From a virus: 25,947 bases of DNA. Position 1 is the first letter of the stretch; the number at the start of each line of letters is the position of its first letter. Position numbers and translations under genes: made by a program. Under the pieces are notes generated by a model that was not told the DNA's origin, ran no database searches, and was given only the letters and a program-made list of their open reading frames with translations. The stretch spans positions 1 through 25,947 of IMG/VR virus record IMGVR_UViG_3300032665_000171; one strand, written 5' to 3'. This document shows positions 18,576-25,924 of this stretch, piece by piece.

Positions 18576-19469
18576 ATGGCTCGCAATAATTATCTGAATA
18601 ACAAAGATATTCTCAAAGAAATTCACAAAAGCAAAAACACTTACTGCCACTATACAGACCCATCTGTTGCAGATTATGATATGATTTTGCCAGACGTAAG
18701 CAAAATTAATAAAAAGAATATCATGCAAGCACGTAAAGATCGTGCTGTCCGATTGCAAAAATTAGCCCACGAAGCCGCTAGTGCAGATGGTACTAAGCAT
18801 AAAATGGACGAATTTGAAATTAAATTAAAAGAGATTGCCGATACCGATGTTGTGTTCCGTGTAATGACATGGGACCATATTCCTGTAGACGATGTTAAAA
18901 GCCGTAAAGCTGCTGTCAAGGCAATGGAATTAGAAGATGATGGTCCTGCTCGTTCAGAATATGATGACGACGAATTAGATATTGCAGGTAATACCAAATA
19001 CGTTAAAGTAAATTTTCCACCATTTGAACATTTTCAAGTTACCGAAGATGGTACTCCTGTGCTAGTAGGACGTAGTCACTGGAAAGGTGATTTTGTTGCT
19101 GGTGTGTTTAGCCGCGAACACGGTAAAATGACACCAAAACTTGCTCATATGTTTATTAAGCTGTGCGAGCGTTATGCTACACGCTCTAACTGGAGAGGAT
19201 ATACATACAATGATGAGATGCGTAGCCAAGCATTGCTACAACTATCGCAAATTGGACTACAGTTCGACGAGTTTAAGAGCCAGAACCCTTTTGCTTATTA
19301 TACTGCCGCTATCACTAATAGTTTTACTCGTGTTCTTAACATAGAAAAGCGTAACCAAAACTTACGCGATGATATTTTAGAAATGAATAATTTAACGCCT
19401 AGTTACACACGCCAGGGACAAAAGATTAGTTCCACATCGGGTGGCAGCGACGGCGGATACGATGATTGA
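18576..19469 (+). CDS. 55: Late-transcription sigma factor gp55
   Basis: gp55 replaces host sigma on RNA polymerase and recognises the TATAAATA late box. The C-terminal half is diagnostic: YVKVNFPPFEHF at residues 142-153, SHWKGDF at 167-173, and the block NWRGYTYNDEMRSQALLQL at 205-223 followed by FDEFKSQNPFAYYTAAITNSF, which matches sigma region 2 of the gp55 family. At 297 aa it is longer than T4 gp55 (185 aa). About 130 charged N-terminal residues (NNYLNNKDILKEIHKSK at 4-20) precede the core. The C-terminus is Gly/Asp-rich and acidic. It is the first gene of the rightward block, with a clear Shine-Dalgarno, and its stop overlaps the TTG start of the small lipoprotein gene. Confidence 0.92.
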   Translation: MARNNYLNNKDILKEIHKSKNTYCHYTDPSVADYDMILPDVSKINKKNIMQARKDRAVRLQKLAHEAASADGTKHKMDEFEIKLKEIADTDVVFRVMTWDHIPVDDVKSRKAAVKAMELEDDGPARSEYDDDELDIAGNTKYVKVNFPPFEHFQVTEDGTPVLVGRSHWKGDFVAGVFSREHGKMTPKLAHMFIKLCERYATRSNWRGYTYNDEMRSQALLQLSQIGLQFDEFKSQNPFAYYTAAITNSFTRVLNIEKRNQNLRDDILEMNNLTPSYTRQGQKISSTSGGSDGGYDD

Positions 19470-19642
19470 AGTACCTAGTACTTTTATTACTCTTACCATT
19501 ATCTGGGTGTAGTAACTTACACTCAGATTTCCCCGAAGCCTGTGTAGTAGGAGTACCTACCAATAAGAACTGTTTTTCCTTAGGTGGCGGCCCAGGCGGT
19601 ATTAAACTTGGGCCATTTAACATAGTCGATCACCAATTCTAA
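19466..19642 (+). CDS. Small phage lipoprotein (58 aa, TTG start)
   Basis: An uninterrupted 58-codon frame starts at TTG 19466 and overlaps the gp55 stop (TTGA). It reads M-K-Y-L-V-L5-P-L-S-G-C: a short basic start, a leucine-rich hydrophobic core, and a lipobox LSGC with Cys15 as the predicted lipidation site. The mature part of about 44 aa has a pair of Cys (26 and 36, giving CVVGVPTNKNC) and a GGGPGG turn. A lipoprotein signal would direct it to the periplasmic face of a membrane. Phage lipoproteins of this kind can act in superinfection exclusion or lysis (spanin), but nothing here decides. The gene is below usual length cut-offs and has no strong Shine-Dalgarno, so expression is inferred from the clear signal peptide and tight packing. 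Confidence 0.6.
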   Translation: MKYLVLLLLLPLSGCSNLHSDFPEACVVGVPTNKNCFSLGGGPGGIKLGPFNIVDHQF

Positions 19643-19655
19643 TTGAGCAAAATAA

Positions 19656-19674
19656 GATTTGAGTTTACTCAATC
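19656..19674 (+). promoter_or_regulatory. Hairpin before gp47
   Basis: GATTTGAG-TTTA-CTCAATC folds into a stem with one bulged T and ends 20 bases before the gp47 ATG. It is followed by CTTTCCTCT, only a weak pyrimidine tract. It could attenuate transcription or mask the gp47 start region, which has no obvious Shine-Dalgarno. Confidence 0.3.
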
Positions 19675-19694
19675 TTTCCTCTATACTGATTATT

Positions 19695-20711
19695 ATGACA
19701 AATCTATTTAAAAAAGCTGCAATCTTTACTGACATACACTTTGGGTTGAAGTCTAATAGTACGCTACACAATGAAGACTGTTTAGCATTTGTAAAATGGG
19801 CCACTGCCAAAGCCAAAGAAGAAGGATGCGAAACCTGTTTATTCTTGGGAGATTGGCATAACAATAGAGCAAGTCTTAATATTTTAACCTTAGGCTACAG
19901 CCTACGTGCATTAGAGCACCTAAATGAAAACTTTGACAATACTTACTTCATTCCCGGCAATCATGATCTTTATTATCGCGACAAGCGTGACGTACAGTCT
20001 GTGGAATGGGCCAAGCACCTCAGCAATATACACATTTGCAACGATTGGACTACTTTCGGGGATGTCACTATTGCTCCGTGGCTGGTTGGAGATGACCACA
20101 AGCGACTTAAAAAATTAAAAGGTAAGTACATGTTTGGGCACTTTGAGTTGCCCGGATATTTAATGAATGCCATGGTTGCTATGCCGGACCATGGTGAGAT
20201 CACCGGAGATGATATGCAAGGGTTTGAGCATGTTTTTTCTGGCCACTTTCACAAACGACAAACCCAGCGCAACGTTACCTATATTGGTAATGCGTTCCCA
20301 CATAACTATGCCGATGCCGGCGATGATGATAGAGGGTTAACTATTTTAGAATGGGACAAGCCCCCTGTATACCATAGTTGGCCCGATCAACCTATGTATC
20401 GTGTGTTCAGCTTAAAGGATGTATTGAATCATACAGAAACTATGCTTAAACCAAATATGCATGTTCGTGTAAACTTAGATGTAGATATTAGCTACGAAGA
20501 AGCAACCTTTATTAAAGAAACATTTATTGAAACATACAAGCTGAGAGAGATTACTCTTATTCCAGCCAAGGTAACTGATCTAACCGATTACGAAATAGCT
20601 GGTAATATTGAATTCGAGTCAGTCGATCAGATTGTGTATAGTCAGTTAAGCAGTATTGACAGTAACCAGTACAATCCAAATTTATTATTGGATATCTACA
20701 GGAATCTATGA
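19695..20711 (+). CDS. 47: Recombination endonuclease subunit gp47 (Mre11/SbcD-like)
   Basis: gp47 is the nuclease half of the gp46/gp47 complex that resects DNA ends for recombination-dependent replication and host DNA breakdown. I choose ATG 19695 (338 aa, like T4 gp47 at 339); an upstream TTG at 19659 would add 12 residues inside a hairpin. Metallophosphoesterase motifs are present in order: FTDIH with D13 and H15, LGDWHNNR with D53, PGNHD with N89, H90 and D91, MFGHFEL, and SGHFHKRQ near 184-191. All metal ligands expected for an active Mre11-type site are seen. The stop overlaps the next ATG as ATGA. Confidence 0.93.
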   Translation: MTNLFKKAAIFTDIHFGLKSNSTLHNEDCLAFVKWATAKAKEEGCETCLFLGDWHNNRASLNILTLGYSLRALEHLNENFDNTYFIPGNHDLYYRDKRDVQSVEWAKHLSNIHICNDWTTFGDVTIAPWLVGDDHKRLKKLKGKYMFGHFELPGYLMNAMVAMPDHGEITGDDMQGFEHVFSGHFHKRQTQRNVTYIGNAFPHNYADAGDDDRGLTILEWDKPPVYHSWPDQPMYRVFSLKDVLNHTETMLKPNMHVRVNLDVDISYEEATFIKETFIETYKLREITLIPAKVTDLTDYEIAGNIEFESVDQIVYSQLSSIDSNQYNPNLLLDIYRNL

Positions 20712-21421
20712 GGATTTATACCAACGGATGTTCATTTACTTACGGTGACGAATTACAGTCACCCGATACATCTGCGTGGCCAGTGCTGTTAGGTAATCTA
20801 TTAGGTGCAACAACTGTCAACGATGGGGTGAGTGGAGGTACAAATTATAGAACTATATACCGCACCATTAAGCAATATCAACATAATTTTGATTTGTACG
20901 TTATAGCATGGACCACTAATACCAGATTTACTTTTTATAAGTCAGACAACAATTACGAGATAAACTTTAATCCGGCATTGCAAAACAGCATGTACGGTAA
21001 TAGCTCATTTTATCATAATTGGGGCGAGACCCTATACAATGTTTGGTACAACGAGCTGTATGCTTTTAAATTATGGCTTCAGCAAATTATACAATTACAA
21101 TCTTTTATCAAAGCACCATGTCTGATGATCAATACAATGCATAATAATATAGGTAAATGGTTTGCACCTAAGGAGCAGTTTATAGATTCTGTCAGAGAGT
21201 TAATCAATTTTAATATCATGACTGACGAACAAATATTTGACGAATACAACGAAATACAGTACTATGTACAACTAATCGACACATCAATGTTTTATAATTG
21301 GAATGCGTTTTATATTCAAGATTTATGTAACAAATTTCCGTGTGGACCAAATGGACACATATTAGAAGCTGGTCACACTCACTTGGCAGAATTATTATAT
21401 AATCACTTATGTTTAAAATAA
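20708..21421 (+). CDS. SGNH-hydrolase-like protein inserted between gp47 and gp46
   Basis: The 237-aa protein shows SGNH-type blocks in order: NGCSFTYGDE with Ser9 (block I), NDGVSGGTNYR at 38-48 (block II, Gly), VIAWTTNTRF at 65-74 with Asn71 (block III), and GPNGHILEAGHTHLAELL at 213-230 with His217 (block V). The Asp usually three residues before the His is Pro214, so it may use a Ser-His dyad or have lost activity. SGNH enzymes hydrolyse or transfer acyl groups on lipids, glycans or carbohydrates; the substrate here is unknown. It overlaps gp47 by 4 bases and gp46 by 13, so it is embedded in the recombination operon. No signal peptide is visible, so it is presumably cytoplasmic. T4 has no such gene between 47 and 46. 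Confidence 0.65.
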   Translation: MRIYTNGCSFTYGDELQSPDTSAWPVLLGNLLGATTVNDGVSGGTNYRTIYRTIKQYQHNFDLYVIAWTTNTRFTFYKSDNNYEINFNPALQNSMYGNSSFYHNWGETLYNVWYNELYAFKLWLQQIIQLQSFIKAPCLMINTMHNNIGKWFAPKEQFIDSVRELINFNIMTDEQIFDEYNEIQYYVQLIDTSMFYNWNAFYIQDLCNKFPCGPNGHILEAGHTHLAELLYNHLCLK

Positions 21422-23178
21422 AAGATTTAACCGTTAAGAACTTTATGAGCGTGGGTAATACTACCCAGGCTGTTAACTTTGACCGGCAAGACTTAACCCT
21501 GGTACTAGGTGAAAACTTGGACCTGGGTGGCGACGATTCTGGTGCACGGAATGGCACAGGTAAGACTACTATTATTAATGCCTTAAGTTTTGCACTTTAC
21601 GGCAATGCTCTTACTAACATTAAGAAAGATAACTTAATCAATAAGACCAATGGTAAAAACATGATGGTTTGTATTGATTTTGAAAAAGACGGAGTTAACT
21701 ACCGCATTGAACGTGGGCGCAAGCCAAATATAATGAAGTTCTTTGTGGGTGATACAGAAAAAGAAATCACCGATGATGCACAGGGCGATAGTAGAGAAAC
21801 ACAAGCAGAGATAGAACGTATGTTGGGTATGAGCCACGATATGTTCAAGCATATTGTAGCACTAAACACCTACACTGAACCGTTCCTTAGTTTAAGATCA
21901 AACGATCAACGTACTATCATTGAACAGTTACTGGGCATTACTTTATTGTCAGAAAAAGCAGATAGTTTAAAAGAGCTAAACAAAAAAACTAAGGATGCTA
22001 TTACCTCAGAGGAGTTCCGCATTAAGGCCGTAACAGATGCCAACGTTCGTATACAAGAACAGATCGAAGCATTGAAGCGTAGACAAACCCTGTGGAACAA
22101 CAAGCACGATGAAGAGATTAACAAGACACAAGATGCGATCGAAGAGCTTCAGAAGATCGATATCCAGGCCGAGATTCAGGCACACCAAGCGTTCAAAGCC
22201 TGGGATCAGACTCGAAAGGATCTCAATGAATTATCTTCGGCGATTAGCCGTACCAAATTGGACCGTAACCGCGAGGAGAAAACGATTAGCAAGATATCAG
22301 CAGAACTTGTTTCGTTGGAAAGTCATACGTGCCATACGTGCGGACAAGAGTTCCATGACGAAAAGCACCAACAGGTCCTGGGATCAAAGCAGAGAGAATT
22401 ATCAGTGGCACGGGAGAGTGCGGAATCTCATGTTGCCACTTTGGCTGAGTTACAACAAGCTGAGTCTGGGCTGGGCAAACTCGGCACCCGTCCAGTAATG
22501 TTCTACGATAAAGAAGCGGATGCTATTCATCATCAAGCCACGGTAGATAATTTAATTAAACAATTAACTGCCAAAGCCGCAGAGTCGGATCCTTATAATG
22601 AGCAAATTGCAGAAATGCAAACTACAGCATTAGAAGAAGTTACATATGATGTTATTAACGAGTTATCTAACTTAAAAGATCACCAAGAATTCTTGCTTAA
22701 ACTGTTAACAAACAAAGATTCGTTTATTCGTAAGCGTATCATTGATCAGAATTTAAGTTATTTAAATGCCAGATTAGGGCAGTACCTGGATCGCATCGGC
22801 TTACCACACACAGTTAAGTTTAATAATGATCTGAGTGTAAGCATTACAGAACTGGGACGTGACCTAGACTTTGATAATTTATCCAGAGGCGAGCGCAATA
22901 GACTTATCTTATCTCTATCCTGGTCGTTCCGTGATGTATGGGAAAGTTTATATCAACCAATTAACTTATTGTTTATTGACGAGCTAATCGATTCGGGCAT
23001 GGACAGTAACGGTGTTGAAAATAGTTTAAGTATTCTTAAAAAGATGAGCCGTGAAGCCAACAAGTCAATTTGGTTAGTATCTCACAAAGACGAACTGGCA
23101 GGCCGGGTAAACAATACCTTGCATGTTATTAAAGAAAACGGATACACAAGTTATAATACGGACGTAGACATTGTTTAA
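21409..23178 (+). CDS. 46: Recombination endonuclease subunit gp46 (Rad50/SbcC-like)
   Basis: This is the ATPase/DNA-tethering partner of gp47. It has a Walker A GARNGTGKTT (45-54), a zinc hook CHTC with Cys308 and Cys311 at the apex of a coiled coil (about 175-440), an ABC signature LSRGER at 491-496, a Walker B INLLFIDE with Asp524-Glu525, and an H-loop His559. All motifs needed for ATP-driven dimerisation are intact. Length is 589 aa against 560 in T4. The start ATG overlaps the SGNH gene by 13 bases and the end overlaps the first radical SAM gene by 8. Confidence 0.94.
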   Translation: MFKIKDLTVKNFMSVGNTTQAVNFDRQDLTLVLGENLDLGGDDSGARNGTGKTTIINALSFALYGNALTNIKKDNLINKTNGKNMMVCIDFEKDGVNYRIERGRKPNIMKFFVGDTEKEITDDAQGDSRETQAEIERMLGMSHDMFKHIVALNTYTEPFLSLRSNDQRTIIEQLLGITLLSEKADSLKELNKKTKDAITSEEFRIKAVTDANVRIQEQIEALKRRQTLWNNKHDEEINKTQDAIEELQKIDIQAEIQAHQAFKAWDQTRKDLNELSSAISRTKLDRNREEKTISKISAELVSLESHTCHTCGQEFHDEKHQQVLGSKQRELSVARESAESHVATLAELQQAESGLGKLGTRPVMFYDKEADAIHHQATVDNLIKQLTAKAAESDPYNEQIAEMQTTALEEVTYDVINELSNLKDHQEFLLKLLTNKDSFIRKRIIDQNLSYLNARLGQYLDRIGLPHTVKFNNDLSVSITELGRDLDFDNLSRGERNRLILSLSWSFRDVWESLYQPINLLFIDELIDSGMDSNGVENSLSILKKMSREANKSIWLVSHKDELAGRVNNTLHVIKENGYTSYNTDVDIV

Positions 23179-24043
23179 CAGAGATATAAAAGTACTGCAC
23201 ATTGAGCCAACTGATGTTTGTCAGGCGGCCTGTGCCCTTTGCGCTCGTGAGATCGATCCTGCGTTTGATAAAACTATCAAACATCATTTATCTGTTGATC
23301 AAATTAAAGAAAAGTTTAGCGAAGACTTTATTCGCGGGCTGGACAAAATGTTTATGTGTGGTAACTACGGTGATCCTGCCGCAGGCAAATACACATTAGA
23401 AATTTTTGAATATTTTAGAAGTATCAATCCTGATATTACCTTAGGTATGAATACCAACGGTGGATTACAAAGTATGACCTGGTGGATTAAACTAGCACGA
23501 TTGCTCAGAAAGCCAAACGATTTTGTTGTGTTCAGTATAGACGGGTTAGAAGATACCAACCACATATACCGCAAAAACGTTAGTTGGGAAGTGCTAGAAG
23601 CCAACGTAGCATCATTTATTGCTGCCGGTGGCCCTGCCCACTGGGACATGCTGGTCTACAAACACAATGAACATCAAGTTGATGCTTGCGAAGCACTAGC
23701 AAAACGAATGAAGTTCAAATGGTTCCGTGCCAAGGTTAGCAAGCGAGAATATATTAACGGGCTAGAGGAACCAGCCAATTGGCAACGACCAACATACACC
23801 CCAGGTAAAATCGATTGTCACGCACTGGCAGAAGCAAGCATTTACATAGATGCACAAGGCAATATTAGTCCTTGTTGCTGGTTAGGCGCAAGGCAACAAG
23901 ATTTTATCACAGATATTAATCAAGTTGCAATACACTGGGATAACCCAGAATTGGCAGATCCTGTGTGTGTTATCACTTGCACCGCCAAGGCCAATATAAC
24001 TGTATTTGAAAGTCAATGGCAACGCGAGGTTGAACTATGCTAG
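23171..24043 (+). CDS. Radical SAM/SPASM-like enzyme, copy 1
   Basis: The 290-aa protein has the radical SAM cluster motif CQAACALC with Cys17, Cys21 and Cys24, which would bind a 4Fe-4S cluster and cleave SAM. The usual GGEP motif is replaced by CGNYGDP (about 62-68). A conserved strand VVFSIDG follows. The C-terminal part (CHALAEASIYIDAQGNISPCCW, then CVITC) is SPASM/twitch-like and could hold an auxiliary cluster. Enzymes of this type modify peptides or proteins, or small molecules; no substrate is evident. Start TTG 23171 lies 8 bases inside gp46; no ATG is near and homology to copy 2 supports this N-terminus. It overlaps copy 2 by 7 bases. Confidence 0.82.
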   Translation: MFNRDIKVLHIEPTDVCQAACALCAREIDPAFDKTIKHHLSVDQIKEKFSEDFIRGLDKMFMCGNYGDPAAGKYTLEIFEYFRSINPDITLGMNTNGGLQSMTWWIKLARLLRKPNDFVVFSIDGLEDTNHIYRKNVSWEVLEANVASFIAAGGPAHWDMLVYKHNEHQVDACEALAKRMKFKWFRAKVSKREYINGLEEPANWQRPTYTPGKIDCHALAEASIYIDAQGNISPCCWLGARQQDFITDINQVAIHWDNPELADPVCVITCTAKANITVFESQWQREVELC

Positions 24044-25059
24044 CCACGTGGCATTTTCATATTGAAATATCTAGTAAGTGTACTTTACGGTGTACTCGGT
24101 GTGCCCGACAAGAAGTCCCAGATAGTTTAGTTAATACTGAGTTAGATTTAGAGTTTTTTAAAAGAAATTTTACATCAGAATTTATTCTTGCTAATGTTGA
24201 GAAGATTACGTTCTGCGGCGACGATGGCGATCCTATATATGCACACGATTTAATTGCAGTAATTGAATATATCAAAAGTATTAAACCTGTTGAGATTGTT
24301 ATTGTTACCAATGGTAGTCATAAGAAAACAGAATGGTGGACAGCACTAGGCAATGTGCTCACAGAAGTAGATACTGTACACTTTAGCGTGGACGGGTATG
24401 ACAATGCAAGTAACAATTTGTACAGGATAAACAGCGATTTCGTGTCTATTGTCCAAGGTATTGAGGCTCTAAGGGCTACCAGCCGGTGTCGTTTAGTATG
24501 GGCCGCTATTGCGTTTAAATTTAACGAAGATCATATAGAATACATGCAGTCTTTAGCAACAAAATTAGGAATGGATGCTTTCCAATTAACTCGTAGTACT
24601 AAGTTTGGAAAGATATATCCTAGCTACGGAATTGATGATCCCTTACAACCTAGCGATAGATATGTAAGTAGTTCACACAGGTTTGAAAGAGATGTTGTAG
24701 TATTGACCAAGCGCGGACTTAATGCTGAAGTTAAGCAGATCAATTTGGAATTATTTAAGAAGACCCGGCCGCAAGGCGATGTTGTACCTAATGTAGTTCC
24801 TTTATGCGAAATTGGTAACAAGGGCTTGTACATAGATGCACAAGGTAGATTGTTTCCTTGTTGTTGGGTAGCTAATCGCTATAGCCACAATACAGAATGG
24901 CAGGAAATTGCTGGTCGTTTTAATTTAAACACTAGAACTCTTCAAGATGCTGTAAATGACAAGTTTTGGATTAGAGATTTTAAGCAGTTTGCATGGCAAG
25001 AATGCCGTACTAAGTGCACCAGAAATGTAGTAAATCAAGAATATGCAACTTCCTGGTAG
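24037..25059 (+). CDS. Radical SAM/SPASM-like enzyme, copy 2
   Basis: The 340-aa protein is a paralogue of copy 1. Shared features are HIE...CTLRCTRCARQ (Cys15, Cys19, Cys22), FCGDDGDP in place of GGEP (about 59-66), TNG..KKTEWW, VHFSVDG...YR, and a C-terminal GLYIDAQGRLFPCCW. It is about 50 aa longer, mainly in a charged segment before the C-terminal cysteines (near 200-260) and in a tail with CRTKC. Its ATG overlaps the stop of copy 1 (ATGCTAG), so the two are probably made in step and may work as a pair. The target is unknown; peptide or protein modification is the commonest role for SPASM members. Confidence 0.82.
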   Translation: MLATWHFHIEISSKCTLRCTRCARQEVPDSLVNTELDLEFFKRNFTSEFILANVEKITFCGDDGDPIYAHDLIAVIEYIKSIKPVEIVIVTNGSHKKTEWWTALGNVLTEVDTVHFSVDGYDNASNNLYRINSDFVSIVQGIEALRATSRCRLVWAAIAFKFNEDHIEYMQSLATKLGMDAFQLTRSTKFGKIYPSYGIDDPLQPSDRYVSSSHRFERDVVVLTKRGLNAEVKQINLELFKKTRPQGDVVPNVVPLCEIGNKGLYIDAQGRLFPCCWVANRYSHNTEWQEIAGRFNLNTRTLQDAVNDKFWIRDFKQFAWQECRTKCTRNVVNQEYATSW

Positions 25060-25078
25060 AAAGAGATAACTACTATGC

Positions 25079-25507
25079 ATGTCATGGCTTTACGAAACCT
25101 CTCTAGTAGAATCTCTTCCCGAAGATTGTGTCGGATTTGTTTATTTGATTACTAATAAACTGTCTGGTAGAAAATATATTGGCAAAAAGCTCGCAAAGTT
25201 TAGTAAAACAGCGTATAAAGTAGTTAAGCTGAAGAACGGAACTAAGAAGAAAAAGAAGATTCGTAGCAAGATTGACAGTGACTGGCAAGACTATTATGGT
25301 TCTAGCCCGGAACTAACAAAAGATGTAGTTGCATTGGGGGTCGAAAACTTTAGTAGAGAAATACTTTACTATTGTCGATCAAAATCCGAATGTAGTTACA
25401 TTGAAGCAAGAGAACAATTTGCTCGTAGAGTATTAGAAAGCAACGATTATTATAACGGACACATCCAGGTCCGTGTACATGGCTCACACATTATCAACAA
25501 GATTTAA
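25079..25507 (+). CDS. GIY-YIG family endonuclease
   Basis: The 142-aa protein contains GFVYLI at 19-24 and KYIGKK at 32-37, the GIY-YIG pair with a 9-residue gap. It is followed by a Lys-rich insert (KKKKK near 56-60), SDWQDYYGSS at 67-76, FSREIL at 91-96 and a Glu at 109 in YIEAREQF, the likely metal-binding Glu. Small GIY-YIG nucleases with this DW..YYGS pattern are frequent in T4-like phages, either as free-standing homing (Seg-like) enzymes or DNA-processing nucleases. No DNA-binding tail of the I-TevI type is seen. It begins 19 bases after the radical SAM gene and ends at the start of a structured non-coding stretch. Confidence 0.8.
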   Translation: MSWLYETSLVESLPEDCVGFVYLITNKLSGRKYIGKKLAKFSKTAYKVVKLKNGTKKKKKIRSKIDSDWQDYYGSSPELTKDVVALGVENFSREILYYCRSKSECSYIEAREQFARRVLESNDYYNGHIQVRVHGSHIINKI

Positions 25508-25744
25508 TTCAATAGACACAAAGTCTGCTCAGTAGTAACAATCAATATACAGTAGTGACTCGCACAGGTTAATATCATGTGCCTATGACAACCGGATAAT
25601 AACGGGGACGGAAGTCTTGCCGCTGTAGCAAGCACTTAGCAACTATCCTTAACAGGACGATGATCGGATATGCCTATTAACAACCGGTTTTGCTATTTGA
25701 AAAGATTTTAGGAAAGGCTAAAAGAAGGAGTAATACTCCTACGT

Positions 25745-25772
25745 TATTAAATATGTTCACGTATATTTAATA
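25745..25772. repeat. 10-bp perfect inverted repeat, 8-base loop
   Basis: TATTAAATAT pairs with ATATTTAATA around GTTCACGT. It is the longest perfect stem in the non-coding tail. AT-rich composition makes chance occurrence less improbable, but it sits in line with other perfect hairpins. Confidence 0.75.
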
Positions 25773-25855
25773 GCCGCCGTCGTAATAAAGACGCACTTCG
25801 AGGTACCGGACGACCGCCTCTGTAATTAGTGTAACGTGATGTGATTGTGCTACTC

Positions 25856-25924
25856 GGATAATGCTACAATTTTCATTTTGCCCTTTATCGGGCAAAGTGT
25901 GACTGATTAATCTGGATAATACTA
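25856..25924 (+). repeat. Direct repeat GGATAATnCTA, two copies 58 bp apart
   Basis: GGATAATGCTA (25856-25866) and GGATAATACTA (25914-25924) flank the TTTGCCC/GGGCAAA hairpin. A shorter GGATAAT occurs at 25594-25600. Another pair, CAGTAGT at 25530 and 25550, lies near the left end. These could be binding sites or repeated helix sides. Confidence 0.6.

Noticed and set aside
19580-19864. Minus-strand frame over the gp55-gp47 junction
   Set aside because: It overlaps gp47 and the lipoprotein frame on the other strand, with no recognisable features.
22109-22498. Plus-strand Arg-rich frame inside gp46
   Set aside because: It is a +1 shadow of the gp46 coiled coil; gp46 is intact through this region.
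25877-25896. Rho-independent terminator at TTTGCCC/GGGCAAA
   Set aside because: No T-run follows the stem on either strand.
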